From Prochlorococcus sp. AG-459-D04 (GTDB taxonomy: Bacteria; Cyanobacteriota; Cyanobacteriia; PCC-6307; Cyanobiaceae), in NCBI GenBank assembly GCA_003212035.1, contig QCRA01000003.1, positions 1-58,114 of the forward strand: 58,114 nt of DNA, in the 5' to 3' direction. Positions 17,940 through 27,002 of this stretch are shown piece by piece. Each line of letters opens with the position of its first letter. Position 1 is the stretch's first letter. Position numbers and translations under genes: made by a program. The notes beneath the pieces are model-generated. The model saw only the letters and a list, made by a program, of their open reading frames with translations, did not search any database and was not told where the DNA came from.

Positions 17940-19736
17940 ATGTTTTTTAAAGATTTTAGAAGGATTAAAAAGTTAGGTAAATATTTAACTAAAGATAAAA
18001 AAACAATCTATCTAATCTTAATAGTTTTGCTACCGGTGTCTTTCTCTGGAGCTATTCAACCATTATTAGTTGGCCAAGCAATTACTATTCTTAAAAACGA
18101 AAGTACAGATGTTTGGCTAAGTAAAACTTTTTTTGGGCAGTCAATAAATGCCATAATCCTAACTTTATTTATAACTGTATTATTCAGATTAGTTCTGCAG
18201 GGATACCAGACTTACAATATACAAGCAGTAGGACAACGTTTGACAGCAAGAATAAGAAGAGAACTTTTTGATCATTCAATATCTTTATCTCTTAGGTATC
18301 ACGATAAAATGCCTGTGGGAAAATTATTAACGAGATTGACAAATGATGTTGATGCTTTAGCCGAGGTTTTTGGTAGTGGGGCAGTTGGAGTCATTGCAGA
18401 CTTCGTCAGTCTGATAGTAATTTCTTTGACAATGCTGTCAATTGACCGAGGACTTGCCATTTTATTACTATTGACTCAAATCCCAGTTTCATATTTCATT
18501 ATTTGGCTTCAAAAACGTTATAGAAGAGCCAACTATCAAGTTAGGGAAGAATTGTCTCAACTCAACTCTGATTTTCAAGAGAATCTTCAAGGTTTAGAAG
18601 TCGTTCAGATGTTTAGAAGAGAGGCTCTCAATAGCAAGAAATTTTCCAAAACTGGAGTTGCTTATAAGAAAGCAGTTAATGGAACAATATTTTATGACAG
18701 TAGTATTTCGGCATTTATAGAATGGATTTCTCTTGCTGCAGTTTCCTTGGTTTTGGCAGTTGGAGGATATCTTGTTACTTCTGGAAATATTGGTTTAGGA
18801 ACATTAACAACTTTTATTTTATATTCTCAAAGACTTTTTGAGCCTTTAAGGCAGCTTGCAGAAAGATTTACTCAAATACAAGGAGGTTTAACAGCTGTAG
18901 AAAGAATAAATGAATTATTGGATGAAGAAATACAGATTAAGGACTCAATTTCCGCAAAGCATTTTTTAGAAAATGCAAAAAATGTAAATAAGAAATTTAA
19001 GGGCAAAATTGAGTTTAAGAACGTAAATTTTTTCTATAACGAAGGAGAACATATCATAAAGAATTTATCTTTCATGATCAATCCTGGAGAGCATGTAGCT
19101 TTTGTAGGACCAACTGGTTCAGGTAAGACCACCATAATAAGACTATTATGTAGATTGTATGAACCTCAATCAGGCCAAATTTTAATCGATGATATAGATA
19201 TAAAAGATATTCCTATTGCAACTCTTAGAGATATGTTGGGAGTAGTTTTGCAAGATACTTTTATATTTAGTGGAAATGTCGCAGAAAATTTGAAACTAAA
19301 TTCTAATGTAGACAATCTTGAATTAGAAAATCTTTGTAACGAATTAGGGTTAGATACTTTGTTGAAAAAATTACCAGAAGGTTTGAACACTTTACTTAGA
19401 GAAAGAGGGGGGAATCTCTCTTCTGGAGAAAGACAACTTCTTTCTGTAGCTAGAGTAGCGATTCGAAATCCTGTTGTTTTAATAATGGATGAAGCAACAG
19501 CGTTTATGGATCCCTCTACAGAGGCTACTTTGCAGAGAGATCTTGAAAGAATCCTGTCAAAAAGAACAGCATTAGTAATAGCTCATAGATTAGCAACTAT
19601 TGAAAGTTCTGATAAAATTTTAGTCTTAAAAGGCGGATCATTAGTTGAAGAGGGAACACATAGTGAATTGAGACTGAAAAAGGGTTTATATTTTCAGCTC
19701 TCCGAACTTCAACAAAAAGGATTAGCAAATTTTTAA
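17940..19736 (+). CDS. ABC exporter, fused membrane and ATPase domains
   Basis: A 598-residue half-transporter that acts as a homo- or heterodimer in the membrane. It has about six membrane helices in the first 320 residues (type I exporter fold) and a nucleotide-binding domain after about 350. Seen: Walker A GPTGSGKT near 390, the LSSGERQLLS signature near 492 and Walker B VVLIMDEA near 515, followed by a switch histidine in ALVIAHRLATI. It resembles MsbA/MdlB multidrug or lipid exporters, but the substrate cannot be told from sequence. The ATG directly abuts the hisG stop. Its stop overlaps the next ATG by one base. Confidence 0.92.
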   Translation: MFFKDFRRIKKLGKYLTKDKKTIYLILIVLLPVSFSGAIQPLLVGQAITILKNESTDVWLSKTFFGQSINAIILTLFITVLFRLVLQGYQTYNIQAVGQRLTARIRRELFDHSISLSLRYHDKMPVGKLLTRLTNDVDALAEVFGSGAVGVIADFVSLIVISLTMLSIDRGLAILLLLTQIPVSYFIIWLQKRYRRANYQVREELSQLNSDFQENLQGLEVVQMFRREALNSKKFSKTGVAYKKAVNGTIFYDSSISAFIEWISLAAVSLVLAVGGYLVTSGNIGLGTLTTFILYSQRLFEPLRQLAERFTQIQGGLTAVERINELLDEEIQIKDSISAKHFLENAKNVNKKFKGKIEFKNVNFFYNEGEHIIKNLSFMINPGEHVAFVGPTGSGKTTIIRLLCRLYEPQSGQILIDDIDIKDIPIATLRDMLGVVLQDTFIFSGNVAENLKLNSNVDNLELENLCNELGLDTLLKKLPEGLNTLLRERGGNLSSGERQLLSVARVAIRNPVVLIMDEATAFMDPSTEATLQRDLERILSKRTALVIAHRLATIESSDKILVLKGGSLVEEGTHSELRLKKGLYFQLSELQQKGLANF

Positions 19737-20266
19737 TGATTTTTAGAAACCAAGGATCGTTAATAAAAAAATCAAACAGCATATCAAGGGATGAGCTGAT
19801 AGATCTCTATGGATTAAATTCTTATGAGTTTACTCAAAAAAATAAAGAAGAAATATTTGTATGCAGTAAAAATAAAGATTTAGATCTAATAGAACTTGAT
19901 CAACTTTTGCAAACTGTTGGCTGGAGCAGAAGACCTTTAAGGAGAGTGAAAAGAGCTTTAGATTTTAGTATTTTGGTGGTGGGGTTATGGCGTCATGATG
20001 ATAAATTTCCCAGACTTGTAGGATTTGCAAGATGCACTGGCGATGGCATTCTAGAAGCAACAGTTTGGGATGTAGCGATTAATCCTGTCTATCAAGGACT
20101 TGGATTGGGAAAAGAGTTAATGAAATATATCCTTAAAGAATTAAAAAATATTGGAATTTCTAAAGTAACCCTTTTTGCTGATGCTGAAGTGGTTTCATTT
20201 TACAAAAGACAAGGTTGGATATTAGAACCAAAAGGTTCTAAGTGTGCTTTTTGGTATGCAAATTAA
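19736..20266 (+). CDS. GNAT-family N-acetyltransferase
   Basis: This 176-residue protein has the acetyl-CoA-binding motif A of GNAT enzymes: VWDVAINPVYQGLGLGKEL at about 111-130, with the QGLGLGKE turn, followed by the ELKNIGISKVTLFADAEVVSFYKRQGW region typical of the fold. The first 60 residues are a divergent extension. The substrate is unknown. It starts at an ATG overlapping the ABC transporter stop (TAATG), giving strong evidence of translational coupling in a hisG-ABC-GNAT operon. It converges with the glycosyltransferase gene with no bases between. Confidence 0.88.
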   Translation: MIFRNQGSLIKKSNSISRDELIDLYGLNSYEFTQKNKEEIFVCSKNKDLDLIELDQLLQTVGWSRRPLRRVKRALDFSILVVGLWRHDDKFPRLVGFARCTGDGILEATVWDVAINPVYQGLGLGKELMKYILKELKNIGISKVTLFADAEVVSFYKRQGWILEPKGSKCAFWYAN

Positions 20267-20950
20267 TCAATTTTTGTAATAGTCAGAATATATTGATTTT
20301 AACGATTCGCCTCTTAACCATCTTCTTCTAAAGTGCCAGTTCTTAATTGCTTGGAGAAAAATATTAGTTCTTTCCCATTTTCTTGAACTAATAAAAATTG
20401 GTACATTTAATTGTTTTAAATCTTTTTTATTTTTTAATCTCCTTAAAAAATCTACATCTTCCATTAAAGGTATCTTGCTAAAACCATTATTCTTAAAATA
20501 AGTAGTTCGATGAATTATTAAACCTTGATCACCATAAGGTTGTTTGAAATATTTACTTCTAAAATTTACAAAAATCTCTAATACTCTAAAAATTATCTTT
20601 TTACTATTAATTTTAAACTTAAAATAGTAAATATCATTATTGCTTCCTTTTAAAACTGAATTTATTTTTCTAAACCAATCATGATTTAATCTTGTATCCG
20701 CATGCAAAAATATGAGCCAGTCTCCTTTTGAATTCTTAGCACCAATATCTAATTGCAAACCTCTATTACTTTCTTTGGATATAAATACTTTCGCTCCATA
20801 AATATTTGCTATTTCAATAGTTTTATCTTCACTTCCACAATCAACAATTATGATTTCACACTCTCTCTGAATACATAACAAGTCTGAAAGCAATAATGGC
20901 AAATTATTAGCTTCATTAATAGTTGGAATGATAATTGAGATTTTTGACAA
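20267..20950 (-). CDS. Family 2 glycosyltransferase (TIGR04283-like)
   Basis: This 227-residue enzyme has a GT-A Rossmann-like N-terminus: ISIIIPTINEANNLPLLL at 4-21, IIIVDCGSEDKT at about 34-45 and HADTRLN near 79-85, where the DxD-type aspartates bind metal and sugar nucleotide. The pattern fits the TIGR04283 group, which is often paired with TIGR04282, as here with the gene five bases upstream. No membrane segments are seen. The start is TTG at 20948-20950. The acceptor is unknown. The last residues are basic (RRRWLRGES... DYYKN). Confidence 0.85.
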   Translation of the reverse strand: MSKISIIIPTINEANNLPLLLSDLLCIQRECEIIIVDCGSEDKTIEIANIYGAKVFISKESNRGLQLDIGAKNSKGDWLIFLHADTRLNHDWFRKINSVLKGSNNDIYYFKFKINSKKIIFRVLEIFVNFRSKYFKQPYGDQGLIIHRTTYFKNNGFSKIPLMEDVDFLRRLKNKKDLKQLNVPIFISSRKWERTNIFLQAIKNWHFRRRWLRGESLKSIYSDYYKN

Positions 20951-20955
20951 GTTGA

Positions 20956-21591
20956 TTACTTTCTATTTTCGATATCAAATATTGTATCTATATCTATCTT
21001 TTTATCTAAAAACTTATATTTCAATTTTATAGAAGCAAAATTATCAATTGTATTTTGAAGAACATTTTCTGTACCCCATTTAATGTTGATAAAAGGTAAA
21101 TATAGATTCGTTGATATGATTTTTTCTGATAAACCAATAAGCCAATATCCTCCATCATTAGATGGTCCTAAAATCAGATCATTTTGTTGAAGCTCCTCTA
21201 GAGTATTCAATAAATCTTGATGGCATAAATCTGGAAGGTCAGTACCAATAAAAATAATATTTTTGATCTTATGTCTAGCACAAAATTTTTTATTTTTAAT
21301 TATTTGCCTTTTCATTTTTTCTCCCAAGCAGCCTTTCCCCTGCAAATTAAATTTTTTGATGCCTAATTCTCTAGACCATTTTCTACAATTTCTTACCCCC
21401 AAACCATTTATGGCAAAAGAAATATCAATAAGGTTATTTTCTTGGAGAAATTTTGCGACTGAAATTGTGTGTTTGGTCATAACACTTTGTACTTTCGCCG
21501 AATTACTTTTACCTATATCTTTTGATAATCTTGTTTTGCATCTTCCAAAACCATGCCATTTCGCCATGATAATAAGTAATGCTTTATCCAA
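20956..21591 (-). CDS. DUF2064/TIGR04282-family transferase
   Basis: A 211-residue nucleotidyl/sugar-transferase-fold protein. Seen: the first strand ALLIIMAKWHGFGRCKTRLSKDIG, in which the GRCKTRL phosphate loop is clear, IFIGTDLPDLCHQDLL at about 114-129 and DLILGPSNDGGYWLIGLSE, which in the family form the substrate pocket. These TIGR04282 proteins usually sit with TIGR04283 glycosyltransferases, as here. The product is not known. The TTG at 21591 is the start chosen, because starting at the internal ATG would remove the first beta strand. The dnaA gene lies divergently upstream, 161 bases away. Confidence 0.85.
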   Translation of the reverse strand: MDKALLIIMAKWHGFGRCKTRLSKDIGKSNSAKVQSVMTKHTISVAKFLQENNLIDISFAINGLGVRNCRKWSRELGIKKFNLQGKGCLGEKMKRQIIKNKKFCARHKIKNIIFIGTDLPDLCHQDLLNTLEELQQNDLILGPSNDGGYWLIGLSEKIISTNLYLPFINIKWGTENVLQNTIDNFASIKLKYKFLDKKIDIDTIFDIENRK

Positions 21592-21633
21592 TACTTTAGT
21601 GAGATATAAAATAATTATATGCCTATTAAAAAT

Positions 21634-21642
21634 TTATCCATA
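21634..21642 (+). promoter_or_regulatory. Possible single DnaA box upstream of dnaA
   Basis: TTATCCATA differs by one base from the DnaA box TTATCCACA and lies 111 bases before the dnaA start, where autoregulatory boxes are common. One near-match in 161 AT-rich bases is weak evidence. There is no cluster of boxes, so I do not call an origin here. Confidence 0.3.
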
Positions 21643-21752
21643 TAAATTTAGTCGCTGCTTTGTTAAATAATTTTAAATTTATCGTGATCTTGTGATTTGA
21701 TAATGGCCAATTATTAAATTCCAACTAGATTAATAATCTAGAGAATAAAACT

Positions 21753-23147
21753 TTGCAAGCAACTAATCCTATTTGGGCGGAAGTTCAACAATTACTCCAA
21801 AAAACTTTAAGTAAGCCTTCATTTGAGACATGGATAAGGCCTGCTAAATTTAATTGTTTTGAAAATGGCTTATTAACCTTAATCGCTCCAAATACATTTT
21901 CTAGTGATTGGTTAAGAAAGAATTATTGTGAAACTATTGAAAAAGCTGCAAAGGAAATCTGCGGTCATGATGTAAAAGTTATTTTTAAATCTGAAACGAA
22001 TAGCAGCAGCGATTTAACAAATGAAGATAAATCTAACGAACAGAATGTTCATCATCAAACAAGATCTTTTTCTAGTAATAACCCAAATAATTCCTCAAAA
22101 AATCAATTCAAAAATCCTAATGGTTTAAATTTACGCTACGTATTTAAAAGATTTGTTGTAGGTCCAAATAGTAGGTTGGCTCATGCCGCAGCTTTAGCCG
22201 TTGCCGAATCTCCTGGGAGAGAATTCAATCCACTATTTATTTGTGGAGGAGTAGGTCTTGGTAAGACTCATTTAATGCAAGCAATAGGTCATTATCGAGT
22301 AGAAATAGATCCAGAAGCAAAAGTTAAATATGTATCTACAGAGACATTTACTAATGATGTTATTAGTGGTATTCGAAGAGATGGAATGACAGCTATTCGA
22401 GATAAATATAGAAATGTAGATTTGATTTTAATAGACGATATTCAGTTCTTAGAAGGCAAAGAGTATACACAGGAAGAATTCTTTCATACTTTTAACGCTC
22501 TTCACGAATCAGGAAGTCAAATAGTTATTGCAAGCGATAGACCACCAAATCAATTGTCGGGAATTCAAGAGAGATTAATTTCTAGGTTCTCAATGGGTAT
22601 GACTGCAGATATTCAACCACCTGACCTTGAAACGAGGACAGCCATTCTTCAAAAAAAGGCAGAACAAGAGAGAATGAGTCTTCCAAGAGATTTAATTCAA
22701 TTTATAGCAGGAAGATTCACTTCAAATATTCGAGAATTGGAAGGAGCATTTACTAGAGCTGTTGCATTTGCATCAATAACAGGCTTGCCAATGACAGTTC
22801 AATCAATTGCTCCAATGCTAGATCCGAATAGCGTTGGAGTAGTTGTTACTCCCAAACAAGTTATTAATAAAGTTTCAGATTTCTTTAAGGTTTCTACTGA
22901 TGAATTGATCAGTACAAGTAGGAGAAAACCAGTAAGTCAAGCTAGACAAATAGGTATGTATCTTATGAGACATGGGACGGATCTAAGCCTACCAAGAATT
23001 GGAGATGAGTTTGGGGGCAAGGACCATACAACAGTTATGTATGCTATTGAACAGGTTGAAAAAAAATTATCTATTGATCCAAATATTGCAAGTCAAGTTC
23101 AAAAAATAAGAGATTTACTTCAAATAGATTCAAGAAAAAATTTATAG
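21753..23147 (+). CDS. dnaA: Chromosomal replication initiator DnaA
   Basis: DnaA binds 9-mer boxes and opens the origin in an ATP-dependent way. The 464 residues show domain I (about 1-80, interaction), a polar Asn/Ser-rich linker (about 82-125), the AAA+ domain with Walker [10 protein letters not shown] near 163 and Walker [10 protein letters not shown] near 226, and the C-terminal DNA-binding domain with the [11 protein letters not shown] signature near 420. The start is TTG at 21753. It is not adjacent to dnaN or gyrase genes here, as in other cyanobacteria, in which dnaA is often separated from the origin. Confidence 0.97.
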   Translation: MQATNPIWAEVQQLLQKTLSKPSFETWIRPAKFNCFENGLLTLIAPNTFSSDWLRKNYCETIEKAAKEICGHDVKVIFKSETNSSSDLTNEDKSNEQNVHHQTRSFSSNNPNNSSKNQFKNPNGLNLRYVFKRFVVGPNSRLAHAAALAVAESPGREFNPLFICGGVGLGKTHLMQAIGHYRVEIDPEAKVKYVSTETFTNDVISGIRRDGMTAIRDKYRNVDLILIDDIQFLEGKEYTQEEFFHTFNALHESGSQIVIASDRPPNQLSGIQERLISRFSMGMTADIQPPDLETRTAILQKKAEQERMSLPRDLIQFIAGRFTSNIRELEGAFTRAVAFASITGLPMTVQSIAPMLDPNSVGVVVTPKQVINKVSDFFKVSTDELISTSRRKPVSQARQIGMYLMRHGTDLSLPRIGDEFGGKDHTTVMYAIEQVEKKLSIDPNIASQVQKIRDLLQIDSRKNL

Positions 23148-23155
23148 TTCTACTA

Positions 23156-24385
23156 TTAACTTGAAATGAAATTTATTGGATCTTGATCATATCTATGCCT
23201 TAAAGGTATCTTATCTATTTCATTGATATCACTGAGCGATTCAATTTTATATAATGATTGCCTTAATAATCTCGCTGAAATAATTGGCATATCTCTTGGA
23301 ACTGAAATTCTATTCTTTAAGTATCTTAAAGAGTTTCCTGAAAGTTTTTTAGGGATTAATACTTCACCTGTAATCATATGGGTTAAAGCTGATCTTAATG
23401 ATTCGTCAAAGGATTCTTTATTGTATGGGTTTACTTTTAATAAATTGTCTTTATGTTTAATTACTCTTTTAAGAGCAATTTTTGCGAAATATTTTGACTC
23501 ATAATTTTTATTTAATTCATAATTACCTAGACCCTCCCCAGTATCTATTAGCTTAGAGAAAGTAATCTGTTGTTCATTGCTTTCTTTATAACATCCTCCC
23601 ATTTGTGGGGGTAAATCATGAGAATGAGTATGAAAATCTCCTTGAGTGCCTCTATAAGCACTTGTCCCTTCAAAAAGTGTAAGCCAGTTATCTACATGAA
23701 GGTAACTAGATCTTAAATTAAACCCTTTATAATAAACTAATGAAGCATTCATTCTCTCCATATAGGGAATAAAAATTATATCTCCAACACCAGGTTTTAT
23801 ATCACCCGTATTAGATACTGATGGATCAATAAACCCTGATTTTGATCTACTTAAGATTTCATCGAGTTTAGAAATGGATTCTTTAAATTTTTTTTTTCTA
23901 AAAGAGTTATCTATAAAATTAAAGCTTTCTCGGCAGAGCCAATTACACCAGGATCTGAAAATTTCTCTTTCTAATTCTCTAATTTTAATAAGGTGACTAG
24001 ATGTTATAGAAGAGCCAAGTGCTCCAAATTCATTTTCTAAAAAAGTTATTATATCGTCACTTTCAGTTATAACTTGCCCTTTAAATTCAATTGCAGGTAA
24101 TTTCCCAGATCTGACTTTTTTGAGGAACCAACTTTCTTTTTGACCGTAGCAAAACATATTTATTTTTTTGACTCTATATGGAATTTTCATAAATTCAAGC
24201 CATAACCATATCTTCTGACAGTAAGGACACCAAGAATGCCTATCCCTATAGAGGGTAACTGACACATCATTTTTACTATGCCCAAATAATCTTAAATTTG
24301 CGTAGGAATTATTTAAACCATGTACTCTGTCAAGATCTTCGACTTCAAATTTATTTAAGTCATCCCATGTCAAAATCCCATTCAT
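23156..24385 (-). CDS. Glutathione S-transferase-like protein with glutaredoxin-type N-terminus
   Basis: This 409-residue protein has a thioredoxin-fold N-terminal domain with a WCPYCQKIW redox motif at about 52-60, followed by RSGKLPAIEFKGQVITESDDIITFLE at about 92-117, the glutathione-binding element of GST folds. An all-helical GST-C-like region runs to about 240. The last 150 residues are not recognised. It is unusually long for a GST and may be a redox or maleylacetoacetate-type protein found in cyanobacteria. It is divergent from glutathione reductase (52 bases), so a shared role in glutathione metabolism is a fair inference. Confidence 0.8.
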   Translation of the reverse strand: MNGILTWDDLNKFEVEDLDRVHGLNNSYANLRLFGHSKNDVSVTLYRDRHSWCPYCQKIWLWLEFMKIPYRVKKINMFCYGQKESWFLKKVRSGKLPAIEFKGQVITESDDIITFLENEFGALGSSITSSHLIKIRELEREIFRSWCNWLCRESFNFIDNSFRKKKFKESISKLDEILSRSKSGFIDPSVSNTGDIKPGVGDIIFIPYMERMNASLVYYKGFNLRSSYLHVDNWLTLFEGTSAYRGTQGDFHTHSHDLPPQMGGCYKESNEQQITFSKLIDTGEGLGNYELNKNYESKYFAKIALKRVIKHKDNLLKVNPYNKESFDESLRSALTHMITGEVLIPKKLSGNSLRYLKNRISVPRDMPIISARLLRQSLYKIESLSDINEIDKIPLRHRYDQDPINFISS

Positions 24386-24437
24386 TATTTGAATTTAAGC
24401 TATAAACTAACGTTATAATAATTGATTAAAAAAAGTC

Positions 24438-25802
24438 TTGGAATTTGAATTTGATTTGATTGTTGTTGGCGCTGGATCTGGAGGACTCGCGGCGGCTAAA
24501 CGTGCGGCTAGTTATGGAGCAAAAGTCGCAATCATAGAAGTAAATCAAATAGGAGGAACTTGTGTGATAAGAGGATGTGTTCCTAAGAAATTGATGGTTT
24601 ATGCAGCTAAAAGTAAAAAAAATATGGATTCTTCTGAAGGGTATGGATTAAAAAATAAAGGTATTAATTTTGAATCACATATTTTATTGAAGAATGTTAG
24701 AGAGGAGGTTTATAGATTAAGCAATTTACATAGAAATTCTTTAAAAAAATTGAATGTAACTGTTTTTGAGGGCTTAGGAAGATTTACTACTCAAAATGAA
24801 ATAGAAATTATTTGTCCAAAAACTAATAAAATTAAAAATAAAATAAGTTCAAAAAAAATTCTTATTTCAGTTGGAGGTAAACCAAAGAAATTAAATATTC
24901 CTGGGGTAGATTTGGCATGGACGAGTGATGATATTTTTGAATTAGAAAAGTTTCCTAAATCAATATTAATTGTAGGAGGAGGATATATTGCTTGTGAATT
25001 TGCTTCTATTTTCAGGAATTTAGGAACTGAAGTAACTCAATTAATTAGAAGTCAAAATTTACTCAATGGTTTTGATGAGGATCTTTCTTCATGCCTAGAG
25101 GAATCACCTACTTTTACTGAAATCAACATAATCTCTAATACTCAATTAAAGTCTATCAACAGAGTAAATGGAAATTTGGAATCTACACTAGACTCGGGGG
25201 TTAAAATCCTAACTAATAACATCCTTATCGCTACAGGAAGAGAACCAAATCTTTTGCATTTAAATTTAGATTTTTTAAATCTAAAGATGGATGGCAAATA
25301 TTTAGATGTTGATGAACTTAATCAAACAAGCAACGCAAATATTTTTGCAGTTGGCGATATCATAAATAAACCAAACTTAACTCCAGTAGCAATAGAACAA
25401 GGGAGAGTTTTTTCGGATAATTTTTTTAATGATCAAAAAAGAAAAGTAAATTATGAAAATATCCCTAAGGCTGTTTTCACTATTCCAGAAATTTCAACAG
25501 TTGGCTTAAGTGAGAAAAAAGCTAAAGAGATTTACTCTGAAAAAAATATAAAAATTTTCAAATGTAAATTTACCCCTATGTCTAATACTTTTAAAGAGAA
25601 TAAATCAAAATGTATGTTGAAGATTGTAGTTCATAAGCTAACTGACAAAGTCCTGGGATGTCATATGATTGGAGAAACATCATCTGAGATTATTCAAATG
25701 GTATCAATTTCACTAAATGCCGGGATAACAAAAAAAGACTTTGATATTACTATGGCTTTACACCCGACTATTTCAGAAGAATTTGTGACTATGTATGGCT
25801 AA
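24438..25802 (+). CDS. gor: Glutathione reductase
   Basis: Gor reduces glutathione disulfide with NADPH and FAD. The 454 residues show the FAD-binding GAGSGGLAAAKRAA near 11-24, the redox disulfide GGTCVIRGCVPKK with C42 and C47, an NAD(P)H-binding GGGYIACEFASIFRNLG near 180, the FAD segment NIFAVGDI and the dimer-interface HPTISEEF near the C-terminus that supplies the catalytic histidine. The start is TTG at 24438. The HPTxxEE motif and disulfide sequence favour glutathione reductase over lipoamide dehydrogenase or mercuric reductase. Confidence 0.93.
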   Translation: MEFEFDLIVVGAGSGGLAAAKRAASYGAKVAIIEVNQIGGTCVIRGCVPKKLMVYAAKSKKNMDSSEGYGLKNKGINFESHILLKNVREEVYRLSNLHRNSLKKLNVTVFEGLGRFTTQNEIEIICPKTNKIKNKISSKKILISVGGKPKKLNIPGVDLAWTSDDIFELEKFPKSILIVGGGYIACEFASIFRNLGTEVTQLIRSQNLLNGFDEDLSSCLEESPTFTEINIISNTQLKSINRVNGNLESTLDSGVKILTNNILIATGREPNLLHLNLDFLNLKMDGKYLDVDELNQTSNANIFAVGDIINKPNLTPVAIEQGRVFSDNFFNDQKRKVNYENIPKAVFTIPEISTVGLSEKKAKEIYSEKNIKIFKCKFTPMSNTFKENKSKCMLKIVVHKLTDKVLGCHMIGETSSEIIQMVSISLNAGITKKDFDITMALHPTISEEFVTMYG

Positions 25803-25804
25803 AA

Positions 25805-26884
25805 TTATGAATTAGAAAAATTTAACCTTTCTTGAGTAAATAGAATCACTATAAGTAGTGAAAAGTAAATAAATAATCCTATCCTTAATTCAGATAGATA
25901 ATTAAATTCATTCAAAAAGAGTATCTTATCGAGAATATAAAAAATATAAAGATTAATCAAAATGAATCCTTCAATTCTGGTGATTTTACCTTTGCTCCAG
26001 AAAATCGGTAAACATGCAAAGGTAGTTAAAACCATAAAAGGCAAGTCAACTTTTATAAGACTTTGTTCAATTACTAATCCTTTAAATCCTGAAAAAATAC
26101 TGCAACTTCCAAGGATTAGCAGTTGATTGAGTAAATTACTTCCTATTACATTTCCAATCGCAAGATCTGTTTTGCCTTTAAATGCAGCAATTATTGAAGT
26201 TACTAATTCTGGTAAGGATGTTCCAGTGGCGACGATAGTTAAACCAATAACAGTTTCATTAACACCCAAAAGAGTAGCAAGCGTTTGAGAACCATTTACT
26301 AAAATATTCGAACCAAAGCTTAAAAGAAATATTCCCAATATTAACTTTATTAAAATATTAAACTTGCCTTTATAATTACCTTCAGATTCTTCTATCTCTG
26401 GTTCAGCAGCCTTTGTCTCAGCTTCTTTCTCATTGATGGTATTAATTTCCCATATTGTATTTAGGATTAAACAAAATATTAGAAAGATCCCTGCTTGTAA
26501 TGTTAATAAGCCTGTTGATGACATGGCCCAAACCGCACAAGAGATAGCCATTAATAGAGGCACATCTCTTCTGACTATTCTGCTTTTTACCTTAAGAGGT
26601 GTGATCAATGAGCTTATTCCCAATACAACGAGAACATTGAAAATATTGCTTCCAATTACATTGCTTGCTGCAAGCGAATCACTGCCTTTTAATATTGAAC
26701 TTAAACTTACCAACAACTCAGGAGAGCTTGTTCCAAGAGAAACAACTGTTAATCCAATTACTATTTGAGGTATTCCTAAAATTAAAGATAAAAATATGGC
26801 TCCTTGAATAAAAAACTCTCCTCCAGCAAAAAGTAAAACTACTCCTAAAACTATTTCTATAATTGGAAATAAAAAATCATTCAT
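25805..26884 (-). CDS. Ca2+/cation:proton or sodium antiporter (CaCA family)
   Basis: A 359-residue integral membrane protein with about ten helices in two inverted halves. Each half carries an alpha-repeat: GTSSPELLVSL near 51-61 and ATGTSLPELVTSI near 220-232, each followed by a GNVIGSN or SNVIGSN motif. These are the ion-binding signature of CaCA exchangers such as YrbG. A charged loop rich in Glu (about 150-172) separates the halves. The ion is likely Ca2+ exchanged for H+ or Na+, but cannot be fixed from sequence. It is convergent with gor (2 bases) and divergent from pyrC. Confidence 0.9.
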   Translation of the reverse strand: MNDFLFPIIEIVLGVVLLFAGGEFFIQGAIFLSLILGIPQIVIGLTVVSLGTSSPELLVSLSSILKGSDSLAASNVIGSNIFNVLVVLGISSLITPLKVKSRIVRRDVPLLMAISCAVWAMSSTGLLTLQAGIFLIFCLILNTIWEINTINEKEAETKAAEPEIEESEGNYKGKFNILIKLILGIFLLSFGSNILVNGSQTLATLLGVNETVIGLTIVATGTSLPELVTSIIAAFKGKTDLAIGNVIGSNLLNQLLILGSCSIFSGFKGLVIEQSLIKVDLPFMVLTTFACLPIFWSKGKITRIEGFILINLYIFYILDKILFLNEFNYLSELRIGLFIYFSLLIVILFTQERLNFSNS

Positions 26885-27002
26885 ATTTAGGATTTCATTT
26901 AGAAAATAAAAATTTTCATAATAAGTTAATAACTATCCTCGAATATCTACAAATTATTGTCAATTTTAATTTGCTGTTAAAATTGACTAAATAGAAAAAA
27001 TT

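Noticed and set aside
21263-21670. 135-codon plus-strand frame across the transferase gene and the dnaA upstream gap
   Set aside because: Opposite to a well-supported TIGR04282 gene; the translation is hydrophobic noise without motif.
21592-21752. Replication origin next to dnaA
   Set aside because: Only one near-match to a DnaA box is present and no box cluster or AT-rich unwinding array distinct from background is seen.
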